Source of the DNA: Brachycybe producta
Lineage: Eukaryota; Arthropoda; Diplopoda; Playtdesmida; Andrognathidae
Assembly (NCBI GenBank): GCA_036925085.1
Contig: JAUPFP010000017.1
Location: 3,620,960 to 3,684,959 of the forward strand
Direction: 5' to 3'
DNA length: 64,000 nucleotides
Within the stretch, counting starts at the first letter, position 1, and each line of letters opens with the position of its first letter. Below, piece after piece: positions 32,667 through 45,076 of this stretch. The notes beneath the pieces were generated by a model. The model saw only the letters and a program-made list of their open reading frames with translations. It ran no database searches and was not told the DNA's origin. The translations under genes were made by a program, and so were the position numbers.

Positions 32667-33039
32667 TAAGATGGCAAATGCGCATGCTCTCTGCAAGTAC
32701 TAGTGGGCTAACGCTAGTCGATTCAATTGTTTTCCACACAGTGTATTTTAGAAATGGTTGTGTGTGTTTCTTTACTTTACAAAACAAGCTTTTCCTCTCA
32801 TGCATTGTCAATATAGCCTTAAAAACTAGCTACTACCTGGATAACAATAACAAATGACAAAGCTCTACGTATTGACATTTTTCTCATTCTAGCCAACAGA
32901 TGTTGCGCATTCAGTAGCTATAACAACATTTCATTCCTATTCTCAAGCGAAATTTTTATGCTTTTTAGCTTATATGATAATAGAAAAAAACTTATAAACT
33001 AAATGGAGAGCATGACTTTTAATTGAGAACAATATAAAT

Positions 33040-33648
33040 TAGGAATGGGCCTTTGAATCCTCGAATGGCACGAATCTTGAAAAATATTCGAGAACTCGAA
33101 TCATCGCGCTTTTTTCGTCTTTGGAATCTTTCGAATCCGAACCTAAAAAAACTGTTAAAAACTTTGTTAAAGTTAGCTTTAACTGTAATTCCAATGTCCA
33201 ACAGAAGCGTTGACTAACAAAAAAAAGGCGATTGTTCCAATTTCGGTGGTACCCGGATCACCAATATCACCTTGTGGCGACCCTGAGATAGGCAATTAGA
33301 AATCAGGACAAAAAGAAGTTGGCTTCGCCCTTTTTATGACGACCGGCAACTTCTAATTCGTTTGTCGTGTGGTTCGGCGTTGAAAAGGGCGGAGCATGTG
33401 ACATCAGACTATATAACCAACCAATTGGAAGTTGCATTCGTCATAAAAAGGGCGGAGAAAACTTCTGTTCGTCCCGATTTCTAATTGCCTGTATCCTGAG
33501 TGCCACACTGTGTTTTTTATTATTAATAATTTAATATTTAATATTATTTCATTTATGATGTGTCTTCTTAATGAATAATATAGGATTCTTATACGGTTAG
33601 GTAAGGATTCGAAAGATTCGAGAACTTTTAGGATGCGTCCCACCTCTA
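33040..33648. mobile_element. hAT-like MITE with nested family P MITE (33290-33490), duplicated copy
   Basis: Copy of 20377-20985. The AT-rich stretch 33649-34959 that follows corresponds to 20986-22296 and holds nothing recognised. Confidence 0.55.
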
Positions 33649-34959
33649 ATTTAAAGTTACACTGAACTGCAGAATATTTCACATCTTGAAAAGATTTGCA
33701 ATAATGGCATAACGTCACATTTTCTCGGCTTTCAAAATTTATATTTAAAGAGAATATTGCTTCCAGAAATATCTTTTCAAAATAGTCAAGACTTACCCAA
33801 AGATTGTCAAAACGATTTTTAAAATTAAAAATAAGTCATTAAAACCATAAAAAAAACTTTTAAACTGAAGCGACTTTTCCCCGAGTCACCAAACATTTTA
33901 AATTTCCAAAAACGAAATTCTCCTCCCCCCCATTTTTGTGGCAAAGGTTGTCATCTCCCATTTCCAGAATTCCTTAATGAGATATATAGGTATTCCCTAT
34001 TCATATTCAAATCAATATAACCTTCCATGTGGAATAATTGAAATATTAAATCCATGGTACATTCAAATAAAAGTAATGTGAGCTAGTGACAACACATCAG
34101 AATTCGAATAGAGGAGTAGACTTTGGGGTTTTTTTTTGTTGCCAATGTCTGTTGTTTGGTGGCGCATCTATCTGAGAAAGTTCATTTACATGAAATCAAC
34201 TGATTTTTAATTTTTTTTAAAAATTATATTAATCGCTTATTTTAAATTGAAATAAAAATCGTTTCGGTAATCGTTGAGAATAATTTTTGACAATATTTTG
34301 ACAAGAAATTTCTGGAGGTAGTGGTCTTTTAAAAAAAAATACTCTAGAAAAAATTCATCTAGAGTATTTTGTGATTTTCACGTGTTTTCTTGTCCTCTGA
34401 TCGTTTTTTTTTTTGACAATTTGGACCTAGCTTTTCAATTATGGTGTACGTAGAATTACGGGCTTATGTGTGAATAAATTTGTAAATAAAAAAAATAAAG
34501 AAATAAGGGTCTAGCTCATTTTGAGTTCATCAACAAAAAAATATGCTCAGCATTGTCAATGTGTGACTGTCAAGATAAAGCAGCTAAGGCGGGCGTTCTG
34601 TATGACAACTAAGGGCAATTTATTTCAATGCTAGCGGCAAACTAACAAACTTCTTTTGTTAAGCAAAAGGAATATTTTCCACTTGATTAACCGTTCGATA
34701 AACCCATATAAACAAATGTATGACACGTCTAGCTGTGTGTTTATGGTATCAAAAACACGTATAAAGCATAAAAGATTTAACTTCAATGGAAACAAAAAGC
34801 TTAAAATATTCTAGACAAAAGGAAGTACTTCATTATGTTATAGGCCTATACTTATATTTTCAAAATAGAACAAATAACACGAAATCATTTATTAATATAA
34901 ATGTAAAAAAACGTTAAGAACCTAGATACACGTCCATCTTGTTGTTTTGAGCAGACGAC

Positions 34960-35710
34960 ATAGTTCGTCACTTGCAACTGACTCTTGTCTTTTCATCCAG
35001 AGCCATCCACCAGTGAGGACAACTAAATTCATCCATCTGAACATTTCTTCTTGTTCAATAAGCATTTTGCTTTGTTAAACAATCATCAATCTTCAATTTT
35101 TGCACTGAATTGCTCTGCTTTCAATAAATCAAATTCTGGGACGTGTGGTCACCACACCAGGATTTACTACACATTTGAGCAATTCAGCTTTCTTCCTCAC
35201 TTCTTTATATAAAAGCCCAGCCATCTTGGACTTTTATTCTTTTTCTGTTCTTTTCCTGAAAGCCCAGCCATCTTGGACTTTCATTTCTTTGTGTGTTCTT
35301 TACACACACACTCTTACTCCTTGTTTCCAAGGGAACCTAAGTGTGTGGGCACTGCACTCTAGCTTTACTCTTTTTATTTTTCAATTTCTTGCAGTGCAGT
35401 GTTTGATTGGGTGGTGTACCATGCTCGAGTTTTGCATTGTGCATCTACTGTTCTTATTGAGGACTCTTAGAACTCTCATAACCTCCACGTGGTGAGAGAG
35501 ATTTTCTCTGAGTATCACACAAAGAAAAACTCAATAAAAAATTTACAACACTACACCGGTTGGGACTGTCACACCCAACTGAGGGACAACACTACATCAA
35601 CACAACGATCTGAACAATGCCACCATCTTTATTACATGTAGGTAGACCATCATTACTCAGTGTATAAGAGTATGAGGGTGTCGGTTACTGACAAAAGATC
35701 GCGATTTACA
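34960..35710 (+). repeat. U block, duplicated copy of U2
   Basis: Copy of 22297-23047. Confidence 0.7.
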
Positions 35711-35718
35711 GTGGACAA

Positions 35719-36240
35719 TGTAGATTCTCATCACTAGAGCATATACCGCTTTTTGTTAGGAGAGTTTGTGGTATACTACCTGAGTCCACTCAGTACCGAG
35801 GTCATTCTCCAAGATATTTCGTAGTATCGACAATCATGGAAGAGAATGGTTAAAACAGGTGAAACGAATGCAGATTGTCGATGATACTTAATTTAATATA
35901 CACAATCATTTAAGTACATTAAATTACAGAAGATTTACGGATGTGGCGTGTTTTTGCCACTGGACCATTGAATCAGATTACTTCATGTTTCGATATCAGA
36001 GAATGGACCACGAGTGTCTCGAAACATGGTCTTTTATACCTGGGGCCTGTGTACGCCCTTGTAGGTGTACCCATGCCCCAGAGACCATGCATCGGCAGGT
36101 ATCCATCCGCCAATACCGGAACCAAGACGTTCTCATAGCTTTGGGGTCTTCAAGAGGGAAGGGACAGAAATACATCCCTTAGATCCCAAGGGTCCCCCAG
36201 GGTATGGGAAGGGCAGGAAATTGAAATACAGGGTGTTACA
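35719..36240 (-). mobile_element. LTR T5, duplicated copy
   Basis: Copy of 23056-23577. Confidence 0.55.
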
Positions 36241-36244
36241 ATAT

Positions 36245-37023
36245 TGTGGCAACCTGGTCTGCTCTATTTTTAAATGTTTGGGAGAGCAGACAAATTCCCT
36301 ATGGTGGTCTGCCTGACAGCTACAGTAGGCTGTTTGGATGGATGCCATTTTGGTGCCAGCAGACCTCTCTCCATGAAGTCTATGGGTGAGAGGTCAGATG
36401 TGACCTCTGTCCCCTCCAGGTGGAGTTGCGTGGAGGTTTCCTGTGGCCTGGTCAGCCACAGGATCTGGGCAGTTGGTTGAAGGCAGCTGGACCGAAAGCA
36501 TCGAGGGGGAGGTCGAAGGGACCTCCACAGTCACCTTTGATTTTGTTGTGCCTTGTGGCCATTAGGCCTTGCTTTTATAGCATGCCTTTAGGCTGGTCAA
36601 GCGGACCAGCCTCTATCTAAATATTTACTGCCTTGTTTTAACCGTCGTAAGTGTAAAGAAACACACTTTTTATTTATTCATCACTTGCGTGTGTCGTGTC
36701 TCTTATTTGGGGTGTTACCGCGGGAGGGTGGGTTTTCGGTTGTGGGAAACACCACCGTCCGTCACGGACCTTTTTCGGCCGGTAGCACGTGTCGGCTCGC
36801 AGAGAAACCGGTGTTTCACCACGATATTCTCGACAAGGCGGCGTTTTTACCGCCATGTTTCACCGTCGAGGGAGCTCCGTGCCGACACCACCCAAGGTGT
36901 TAACTGTGAGAGGCGGCTATGGGTATGATCCCGTCCCCGTCATCGGAGCTTGGTTACCGGTAAGTGGGAAGTTTTATATTCCTTACTTGCCGTGCATTGT
37001 AACGGTCCAGGCGGGAAATTACA
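36245..37023 (+). mobile_element. solo LTR S1, duplicated copy
   Basis: Copy of 23582-24360, including both ATAT flanks, so it was present before the duplication. Confidence 0.88.
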
Positions 37024-37164
37024 ATATAGAAATCATCAAGCCTTCTGGAACTTCTAAAAATTGGCTGGACTTCGAGAGCCTCTTTCATAACTGTGAAATG
37101 TAAGTTTACATTTACCAAAATTTAAAAACTACTTGGATTTCATACGTGTTTTACATGTATGGTG

Positions 37165-37839
37165 TGTGAGCTTTTGGCATCGGCCATTTTATTTTACCAA
37201 CTTTAAGATGACATCTTCTGTATATCGATTCTTCTCTGAACCGTACGGTGCCCGCACGGAGAAGATTCGAGCTGCAAAGAGAGTTGGATGGAGACAGATT
37301 GTGGTCACTCCTCTGCATGGGGGTGAAATCTATGCAGCAGAGTGGCGGCCATCTCTCTCTCTTCCGGTCGATGTTGATATACATCTTCTCCTTTCGGTAC
37401 ACCGACAAGAGAAGATGTTGTAGCTGCTAGGAATTGTATACCTCCTGCCTTGTGGAGTCTCCGGCCTCTGAAGAGAAGTTGGTTACATTACAGAAAGACA
37501 ACGCTGTTTCTTGTTATAACTCTTTATTCATCACTTGTAAGAAACACAGAATACAAGGATGAATATATCAATACTAACGGTGCATCCTCAGGCCCATGAT
37601 TCAGAATAAGATCACGTAATACAGGCAAAGGATAAGAACTAACTACAAAGAGGAGCACGGTCCTTTTATACCTTGGACCTGTGTACACCTGCGAGGTGTA
37701 ACCAGGTCCAAGTGACCATGGTCCTATGTGTATCAATCCGCCGCTTGAGTATGAGTCAGAAGGAGGGAGAGGGATGAGCAAGAGTTGTTTATCCCCCAGG
37801 CTATGGTTTTGGTGGGATCACGATTTACAGGGTGTTACA
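37165..37839 (-). mobile_element. solo LTR T2, duplicated copy
   Basis: Copy of 24502-25176, including both GGTG flanks. Confidence 0.9.
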
Positions 37840-38176
37840 GGTGCTAGACTTTAAAAAATGTTGCTTATTTTTTTGACTCGCTTCGTTCGCCACTAAAATA
37901 AATATATGTTTTGGAAGGCAGACGAAGAGCCGATGCTGGTTATTGCAGACCTAGAATTTAGTAGCCAGTGCGTGCCTGCCACCCTGTATGTCACTAATTT
38001 CTTAGATTCTCCACATTTGTATTTTCTACAAAAAATTTTGGTGCTTATGAGTGACGAACATTGAGAATGCTTCCATCAAAAACGCCTCAAACACGGACAA
38101 AACTGTACCAGAGTAACTGCAGCCCAACTATGGTTATTTGACTATTGCTGGTCACTAAAGAGGTGTTCCACAGACA

Positions 38177-38571
38177 AAATATAGCCGGAATTCAACAGCA
38201 CATGTAATTATTTTTTAGTTAGTATTCTGAATATCAGAGTTTATATTTCATAAAATTTCTTTTTAAATATAAAACTCACTCAATAAAAACATTGGGTGAC
38301 TGAGATGATCTAAAGACATATTTGAAATCATGGCAAACAATGAAATAAGGTTCACCTAATGTCATGCATTTGACAGGAAAGTTTTTGTTGTTCAGTGCAA
38401 GTATATTCGTTTAATTTCTGCACAACTGCTTGACCATGGCTTGTAATTTCTAACTTGTAAACTGTCAAATATTGTACTGTTCCTCTTTCTTAAAAGTAAC
38501 AAAGTTTAAAAACAGACCATGATATTAATACATGGTTTCAGTCACAGACATTTATGTCTAACCTGAAGTTA
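38177..38571. other. AT-rich interval without recognised feature
   Basis: Unique sequence immediately right of the duplication. Nothing recognised. Confidence 0.5.
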
Positions 38572-39395
38572 ACTATTCAATTTAATTCAACCTAGTACAC
38601 CTACAATCAGCTTAAAAGCCATGTGGCAGGGGGGATTGCTCCTGATCACAAACGTTTGTCATTCAGGTAAGCCATTTATTCTTTTAAAGTCTTCAAATGC
38701 CTGCGAATGATTCCCATTTTAGTTCCTGAAGCATAGAGATACATACTGTCAGTATACACATATCTTAATTTTGCAAATCTTGCAGCCCTATGCTATATAC
38801 CATTTCTATCTCGTGCTTTAAGTTACTTCTAAATGGGTACCAAATTGGGGAACAATATTCTAACATAGGTCTGATTAAGGTAAAATAACAGACCTATTTT
38901 ACATTTTCTTTACAATGTTTTAAAAGGATGCGTTGGAGAAAACGCAACCTGTGGTTAGCTTTACTGACTGCATTAGGTTTGGATTATACTCCTTTACGAA
39001 ACGGCAAAGCAGCCTGCAAAGCTTCACAAATGACGTCAAAGCTTCAGATTTTTGTCTTCGCCAGAGCATTAAGCTAGCTGTGAAATTATTCAACTTTTCA
39101 AAGCTTAGCAACTCAAAGCACCAATCAGGAAACGGATACACAAAAGAGGTGAACAAGTCACACCTTATTTTTCTTCCTCAGGGGAAGGGTTCTACTGTTT
39201 TGTGTATCTGTTTTATAGGGTACAAAGGTTATAAAATAGGGTAAACTTTGCAAGACCACATGTATGTGTGAACAAGCTAAGCTTTGGGGAGCTAATTTTA
39301 CAGAACTTGCCAAGTTGCCCTTAGTTATGTGTTCTTTCCATATCATGTCATTTGATAAGGTTAAGCCAAGATATATGAATTTATCTTAATGAGTT
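38572..39395 (-). mobile_element. LINE B 3' fragment, minus strand, with internal insertion
   Basis: The 3' tail and UTR (CAATTTAATTCAACC .. CATGTGGCAGGG) and the RT C-terminal region align with 9948-10620. Alignment breaks near 38970 and resumes near 39310 (TTAAGCCAAGATAT), so about 340 bases of unrelated sequence, itself containing repeated AAAGCTT motifs, are inserted. Too decayed to hold an ORF. Confidence 0.7.
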
Positions 39396-40491
39396 TTCTA
39401 AAAAAAAACAGATATGCAGCTCTTTGTAAACGACATTATTTTTTTTTGGTAAATTTTAATCCACTTTACCAATACAAGTTGTAGAAATTTTGTACGTTTC
39501 AACATTATTTCTTTGTTATGTTTTATACTTTCCTGCTTTCAATAAGTTAACTATATAAAACGGAATTTTCTTTACGCTGCAAAGGTTACAGCATATACTG
39601 GCATGGTCTCATGCATTTGACAGTTTTCTTTTCTTGAATATCAAAATGTAACCAAATAAAATGCAAAAAAAAAAGCTTTATATACATTATGTCAATATAC
39701 GAGCTCGTAATCTACAAAATGTTGTTTTGTGAATAACTACAAAATAAATTACTTAAAAATTATTATGTGTATACAAAGAAAATAAACCTGAGGCCAAACA
39801 GAGTAACAAAAAAATCAATGAATATTATGATTCTAATTTTGTAAATAGAAAAAAAAAATCACTAGAATATCATATGATTTGCCCACATATTTTCAGTAAA
39901 TCATGTTCTCTGGTGCCATCTACAATACTGTACATGCAACCAGAGGAAAATAATAATAAAGGGAGAGAATGTGGTTGCTTTAAAAAGAAGACACCCTCCT
40001 TTAGTCACTCTGTCGTTAACATCATTAATACAAACTGTGGGTGTTGCCTTGACAACAAAAATATCGACTTTCGTTAAAACGAGTATATGGACCAATATAA
40101 GAAGCCTAGAACCAATTAAAAGAAAAGATGAGTATATAGTATACAGGCAACGGCTTTTAGAAAGAACGAGAAGGGGTTCATCATGCTGCTTATAATAAAT
40201 GCATCTTTTGATTGGAAATATATTTTTGCCAAACAAAATTTCATTATCAGCCATTTTATCTTAGACCAGAGAATATAAATTTATATAGTAAGAATACGCC
40301 GTTATCTCCTAGATGCGCAAATAAACCAACACTTCATTGCATAATATATAAGCTCTACCCAATATTTATTAAAAAAAATGCTGCTTCTGCTGCTGGTATC
40401 ACCAAATCCTTTATCATTTGTACTTTGAAGATGTCATTGTTCGCCAAACCCAGCTCACTGCGAGCTAAATTGTACTGTAGATTATTTTCTT
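39396..40491. other. AT-rich interval, unassigned minus-strand ORF
   Basis: A 117-codon minus-strand ORF at 39901-40254 begins with ATG but is hydrophobic, low in complexity and matches no family I know. No other feature was seen. Confidence 0.4.
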
Positions 40492-40794
40492 AGGGCCCAT
40501 TTCACAGAACTACAAGTCTTGTCCGTAACAATTGTAGGTTACAAGTCCTTGTAATCAGAACTTGTTGGTTACCGGTGTTTCACAAACATTTATGCACAAA
40601 ACTACAAGTCTTGTTAGTAACAAGTAAATTTTTACAAGTTTGTAAAATATCTACTTATTAGCATTTCACAAGTGAATTTTTACCAAGTTTACAAGTGAAT
40701 TACTTGTAAACCACCAAAGATCACTTGTAGCTAACAAGTGTAGTGGAGAAACTTGTTACTGACACTTGTTACCAACCAAAGACTTTCTACTTAA

Positions 40795-41145
40795 CTCTGA
40801 CAGTGTGACCCCATGCCCTTCTTGAGTGCTTGCTAGTTCCAGACAATAGACCATTGTTAAATGGAGTTCTTATTAAAAACCCTTGTGTATATGTAGAAAT
40901 GGCCATCCAAAGGCTATTAGAGAAAAGGGAGCTAGAACTTATGCATAGTTGTGGTCGTTCTTTCCAAATGTATTTCCACTATGGAATACTCTTCTAGCAC
41001 ATAGTTCTGTTTTAAGATGAGTTCAATTTGACATCATGTCCATGTCTTGTCTCAGTGACAACCACTTGTGACTGGGAATTGTTCCCCCTGCCACATCGAT
41101 CACGAGATGTTTGCAGGTGTACTTGACTGAATTGAATTGAAAATG
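40795..41145 (+). mobile_element. LINE B 3' fragment, plus strand
   Basis: Decayed RT C-terminal sequence and the 3' UTR (CCCCCTGCCACATCGATCACGAGATG) ending in GAATTGAATTGAAA, as at 48800-48841. It sits inside the foldback element's left arm, so it inserted after that element. Confidence 0.75.
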
Positions 41146-41369
41146 TAGGTAGATTGTTTTACAAGTGTTTTGAAATTAAACAGCAATGTCCTTACTATCT
41201 ATTATTTCTTTTAAATCAAACACCTTATTTTTTTAATGAGACACTATGGAATTACAGGCAAAGAAAAGAAAATTATTTTATGGATACTGACATTTTTTGA
41301 TACCTACACTTGTTACAAACATGTCGTATTTCACTTGTAACAACAACGTGTTCCTACACTTGTTACCAA

Positions 41370-41985
41370 GGGACTGGCTCACTACAGCTAACTGGGTCAC
41401 TACAGCTACTAGGCTCACTACAGCTACCAGGGTCACTACAGCTGCCAAAAAAAATATATAGACCTTTTTTTCATCAAAAGGGTCACTACAGCTACCAAAA
41501 AATATAGGCCTTTTTATCTATCAATACGTTTAGTTTAGATTACATTCGGTTCAGTTAGGCTTCATTATGTTCGATTAGGTTTCATTATGTTCGGTAAGGT
41601 TCGGTTAGGATCGGTTAGGTTCGGTTAGGTTCGGTTAGGATCGGTTAGGTTCGGTTAGGTTCGGTTAGGATCGGTTAGGTTCGGTTAGTATCGGTACTTT
41701 TTGGTAAGGATCGTTAAGGTTCGGTTAGGTAAGGTTTTATTAGGTAAGGTTCGGTTAGGTTAGGGAGAAAGGGTTATTTTTTTTAGCTGTAGTGACGAGA
41801 AAGTGATAAAAAAAAGGTCTATATTTTGTCCCCCTATTTTGTCCCCCTATTTTTTCGTAGCTGTAGTGACCCTTTTGATGAACAAAAGGTCTATTAATTT
41901 TTTTGGTAGCTGTAGTGACCCAAGTAGCTGTTCTCCCCCAAGTAGCGCTTGTGAGCCTTGGTAGCTGTAGTGACCCCCAACCGTT
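41370..41985. repeat. nested inverted repeat with TTAGG/TTCGG core
   Basis: GTCACTACAGCTACC units on the left (41390-41500) face GGTAGCTGTAGTGAC units on the right (41790-41975). Between them lies a degenerate GGTTAGGTTCGGTTAGGATC array (about 41530-41765). Both arms include a shared AAAAGGTCTATA/TATAGACCTTTT segment. Confidence 0.8.
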
Positions 41986-42205
41986 ACCAAGAACTTGTTA
42001 AATACACCTGTTACCAAGAACTTGTTACCTACATTTGTTACCAAGAACTTGTTACCTACACTTGTAAGCTACAATTGTTATTTCAAGATACTTGTAGTTT
42101 TGTGTACAAATATTCGTGAAACGCCTGTAACCAACAAGTTGTGATTAGAAGAATTTGTAACCTACAATTGTTATGGACAAGACTTGTAGTTTTGTGAAAC
42201 GGGCC

Positions 42206-42815
42206 TCATATTGTAGATTACAATTGTAGGTAACAAGTTCTTGGGAACAAGTGAAATTGGGCTAGTCCATAACAAGTGTAGTTAACAAAACATGTCAGTA
42301 TTCATAAAATAGTCATTTTCTTTTTTTGTGTATAATTCCATAGTGTCAAAAATGTCTTCAAGTGTTGCATTCAGACATAAGCTGTGTGTTTTAAAAGAAA
42401 TACGAGATAGTAACGAGATTCTGTTTAATTTCAAAACACTTGTAAAACAATCTAACTACCTTTTGAGTTAGGTAGAAAATCTTTGGTTCGTAACAAGTGT
42501 CAGTGACAAGTTTGTCCACTACACTTGTTAGCTAAGAGTGATCTTTGGTGGTTTACAAGTAATTCACCTGTAAACTTGGTAAAAACTCACTTGCGAAACG
42601 CTAATAAGTAGATATTTTACAAACTTGTAAAAGTTTACTTGTTACTTCCAAAATTTGTAGTTTTATAAAACGGCTCATTATTGTTGCTCACAAAACTTGT
42701 AGTTTTGTGTAGAAATGTTCGTGAAACACCTGTTACCAACAAGTTGTGATTACAAGGACTTGTAACCTACAATTGTTATGGACAAGACTTGTACTTTTGT
42801 TAAACAGCACCCTGG
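42206..42815 (-). mobile_element. second inverted arm of the foldback family
   Basis: The reverse complement of this block aligns with the left arm of 40492-41370, including the part beyond the LINE insertion. It is a second, partial copy abutting the first in a tail-to-tail arrangement. It ends with the complement of CAAGTCTTGTCCATAACAAT near 42780. Confidence 0.7.
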
Positions 42816-42991
42816 TTGTAGCCCCCTAGGCGTGAGGCCCGACTGTGGAGAACTAGCGGAATTGTAATAATACATATACCATGCTCGTACACTTACGTGT
42901 ATATTATTACACCATGCGTACACACTTGCGTTCAGGTATATTTGAAACACACTGCATTCAGAGCTTCGTGATATTTTTATTAGATCACAGC

Positions 42992-43057
42992 ACTGTGAAG
43001 TTGTGAACAACAAAATGAGTAAATATTTACTCATTTTGTTGTTCACAACTTCACAGT
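42992..43057. repeat. perfect 66-bp palindrome
   Basis: Each 33-base arm begins ACTGTGAAGTTGTG from the outside, and the arms meet with no spacer at GTAAATATTTAC. Every base pairs. Symmetry ends abruptly at 42991/43058. Confidence 0.97.
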
Positions 43058-43405
43058 ATAACATTTGCAATTTTGTGTTTATATTTCACAGCAGTAAAAA
43101 GTTATAAATTAGGCAACAAACATTGCTTTTTATGATAGAAGTACAGATAAACTATTAATTATATAAAAAAAATTGCAATTCATTTTAAGTTATTGCCTTC
43201 AGAAATGAAAATGTCCAATTAGCGCCTCTAGTGGTAGTAGGCAAAAAAAAAGGCCCAAAAAGAAGTTAGCAGACGAAACATTACACCCCCTAGTTGTTTT
43301 TTTTTTGGCAAATTATACTCGCCCAGTTTTTGTGAATTTTTGAAAAAATAAAGACAAAAGTACGTAGTTTCACATACATGCACTAGTTTTTTTAATATTC
43401 CTTTT
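43058..43405. other. interval without recognised feature
   Basis: AT-rich, no ORF or repeat recognised. It contains a T-run near 43300. Confidence 0.45.
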
Positions 43406-44459
43406 TTGGACGCAGTCCGGAAGGCTACTTCGAGGTACCAATCGGGAAAGGTCCAATTTAACAAGGATGAGCAAATGTCTAGCTCTATGGATGATCTAGT
43501 GAAGTTGTTTAACATCATGTTAAATAAGATGTACATTCAAGAGGCAAAACTTGAGAGAGCTGAGGTAGGTAAAGGGTTAGGAGGGAAATTTCATGAAGGA
43601 ATAGAAGATGGACAGAGGGTCTCTTCATATGCTCAGGCATTGAAACAAAACAAAAGTCAACCTCGGGGACAGGTGGTGACAGTGGAGAGAGTGGGGTTTG
43701 GGTTGAGTAATTCCAAGCCTGCAGAACTGTTTCCAATGATGGTGAAGACAGCTGGGTCGATCCCCCAGAGAAAGTGAAAGAGTACATTACTAACTCTATT
43801 GACGTGAAGGATTTGGGAGGGGGGTTCAATAGAGTTAGGGAAGCAAGAGGAGGAGGGTGTATCTATGAGAGCTGTTCATCTGAACACGGAGCAATTTGCA
43901 CGTAAATTAGAACAGCTGTCAGAAATCTAGGGTAGAGTTCTTGGGAAACTGGATCCAAAAGTTGTCATCCTGGGGGTTGAGGAGGCTCGGGTGGAGCATA
44001 TTAGAGATGAAATCCAGGACGCTAATGATGATCTGATGGCAACAGTAGGTGCCTCGGACAATTCTTTTAAGATAGTTGGGAAAATACCAGGTAGAGGCTG
44101 GGCTGCAGAATGTAGTTATAGCAACAGAGGGTAAGATCTTTAAGAAGTTGATAGAGAAGGGCCAGGTTAACATCGGCTGGATGACGTGTAGGGTATTGGA
44201 GTCTATTCATGTTAGAAGATGTTTTAAATGTAATTGTCTAGGGCATCTGGCTTCAGTGTGTAAAGGGAAGGCAGTTTGCTGCATGCGTTGTGGTGGGGAA
44301 CATTTACTGAAGGAATGTAGCAGTGAGAATATAGAGTGTAGTAATTGTAGGAGGGCGGGGATGCCAGAGAAAGCTCATTATGCAAATAGCAGAAATTGCC
44401 CCGAATATTTAAGGAAATTGGAGTTCCTCAGAACCCAAATTAATTATGGAGATGATTAA
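43406..44459 (+). pseudogene. R1-like ORF1 (nucleic-acid-binding Gag-like protein)
   Basis: The N-terminal part (43406-43777) is charged and includes a 'VSSYAQALKQ' stretch. After a frameshift comes 'ITNSIDVKDLGGGFNRVREA', and then 44076-44459 with three cysteine knuckles: CFKCNCLGHLASVC, CMRCGGEHLLKEC and CSNCRRAG..H..NC. Such proteins bind the LINE RNA in the cytoplasm and nucleus. At least two frame breaks separate the parts. Confidence 0.85.
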
Positions 44460-44494
44460 TGAGGATACAGACAGCCAGGGTAACAGTAATCGAA

Positions 44495-45062
44495 GTAAGG
44501 AGATTAGAATATTGCAGGTTAATGTGGGAAGGGGGAAAGCTGCAGGGCTGTTATTACAAGAGAAGGGGAAAAGTTTGACTTTATTTGTGTTCTGGAGCCA
44601 GGGAAAAATACCGGCCCTCGGTTTGCAGGGGGCTAGGGTCCCGAGTAAGGATATGGGTAAGGTCTGTATAATTGTTAAGGGAGAGGGGAAAACGTGAATT
44701 GCATTTCAAGTTTCACCAATAATAACATGGTATCACTTCTATGTGGGAAAGGTGGCAGAGCCTAATGGAGACATAGAAGGCGTTCTGGTGAAGTTGGAGC
44801 AATTGATGCTTCTTTTTCCCTTTCCCATTGTTGTGCTTGGAGATCTTAATGCTAAACATCAATCCTGGGGTTCCATTGCAGAAGACATTCTGGGGGAAAA
44901 TGGTTTTGGGGTCCACCTTGAGCCTAGGGTTGGAAATATTCAATGAGCCTTCGGAAGGTCCTACCTTCCAGTCAAGTAATGGGAGAGGGTGTATTGATCA
45001 TAAGTATATGAGCCATTCCACACTAATTCAACCAAAATTTCAAATTTCGTTGCTTGATCATC
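44495..45062 (+). pseudogene. R1-like apurinic-type endonuclease remnant
   Basis: The N-terminal strand 'IRILQVNVGRGKAAGLL' is followed, after frame breaks, by the catalytic 'VVLGDLNAKHQSWGS' near 44835-44875, and by 'RGCIDHKYMS' and 'LLDHH' shortly before the MITE at 45077. This endonuclease nicks target DNA to prime reverse transcription. Confidence 0.85.
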
Positions 45063-45076
45063 ACAGATGTTAATGT

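Larger units (their letters stand above)
25530..38176 (+). repeat. 12,647-bp tandem duplication, copy 2
   Basis: See copy 1. The right end returns to unique sequence at 38177 (AAATATAGCC). All lesions of the pol genes are shared with copy 1, so duplication came after the element decayed. Confidence 0.97.
40492..42205. mobile_element. foldback/MITE-type element with long inverted arms
   Basis: Left end GGGCCCATTTCACAGAACTACAAG, right end (complement) GAGGCCCGTTTCACAAAACTACAAG. The arms are long and internally repetitive (ACTTGTTACC, AACAATTGTAGG). The left arm is interrupted by a LINE B fragment (40795-41145) and then continues (GTAGATTGTTTTACAAGTG..) to about 41370. A nested second inverted repeat with a TTAGG-like core fills the middle. 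No transposase was seen. TA may be the target duplication. Confidence 0.65.

Noticed and set aside
12867-38176. Duplication as a pure assembly artefact from two haplotypes
   Set aside because: Not excluded, but a novel 16-bp junction filler with pieces of both flanks and unique sequence beyond both outer ends fit a real tandem duplication better.
39901-40254. 117-codon minus-strand ORF as a gene
   Set aside because: Hydrophobic, AT-driven composition, no motif, no second copy, and an overlapping plus-strand ORF of similar quality.
42750-43070. 106-codon minus-strand ORF through the 66-bp palindrome
   Set aside because: It spans the palindrome and foldback-arm sequence and has no protein motif.
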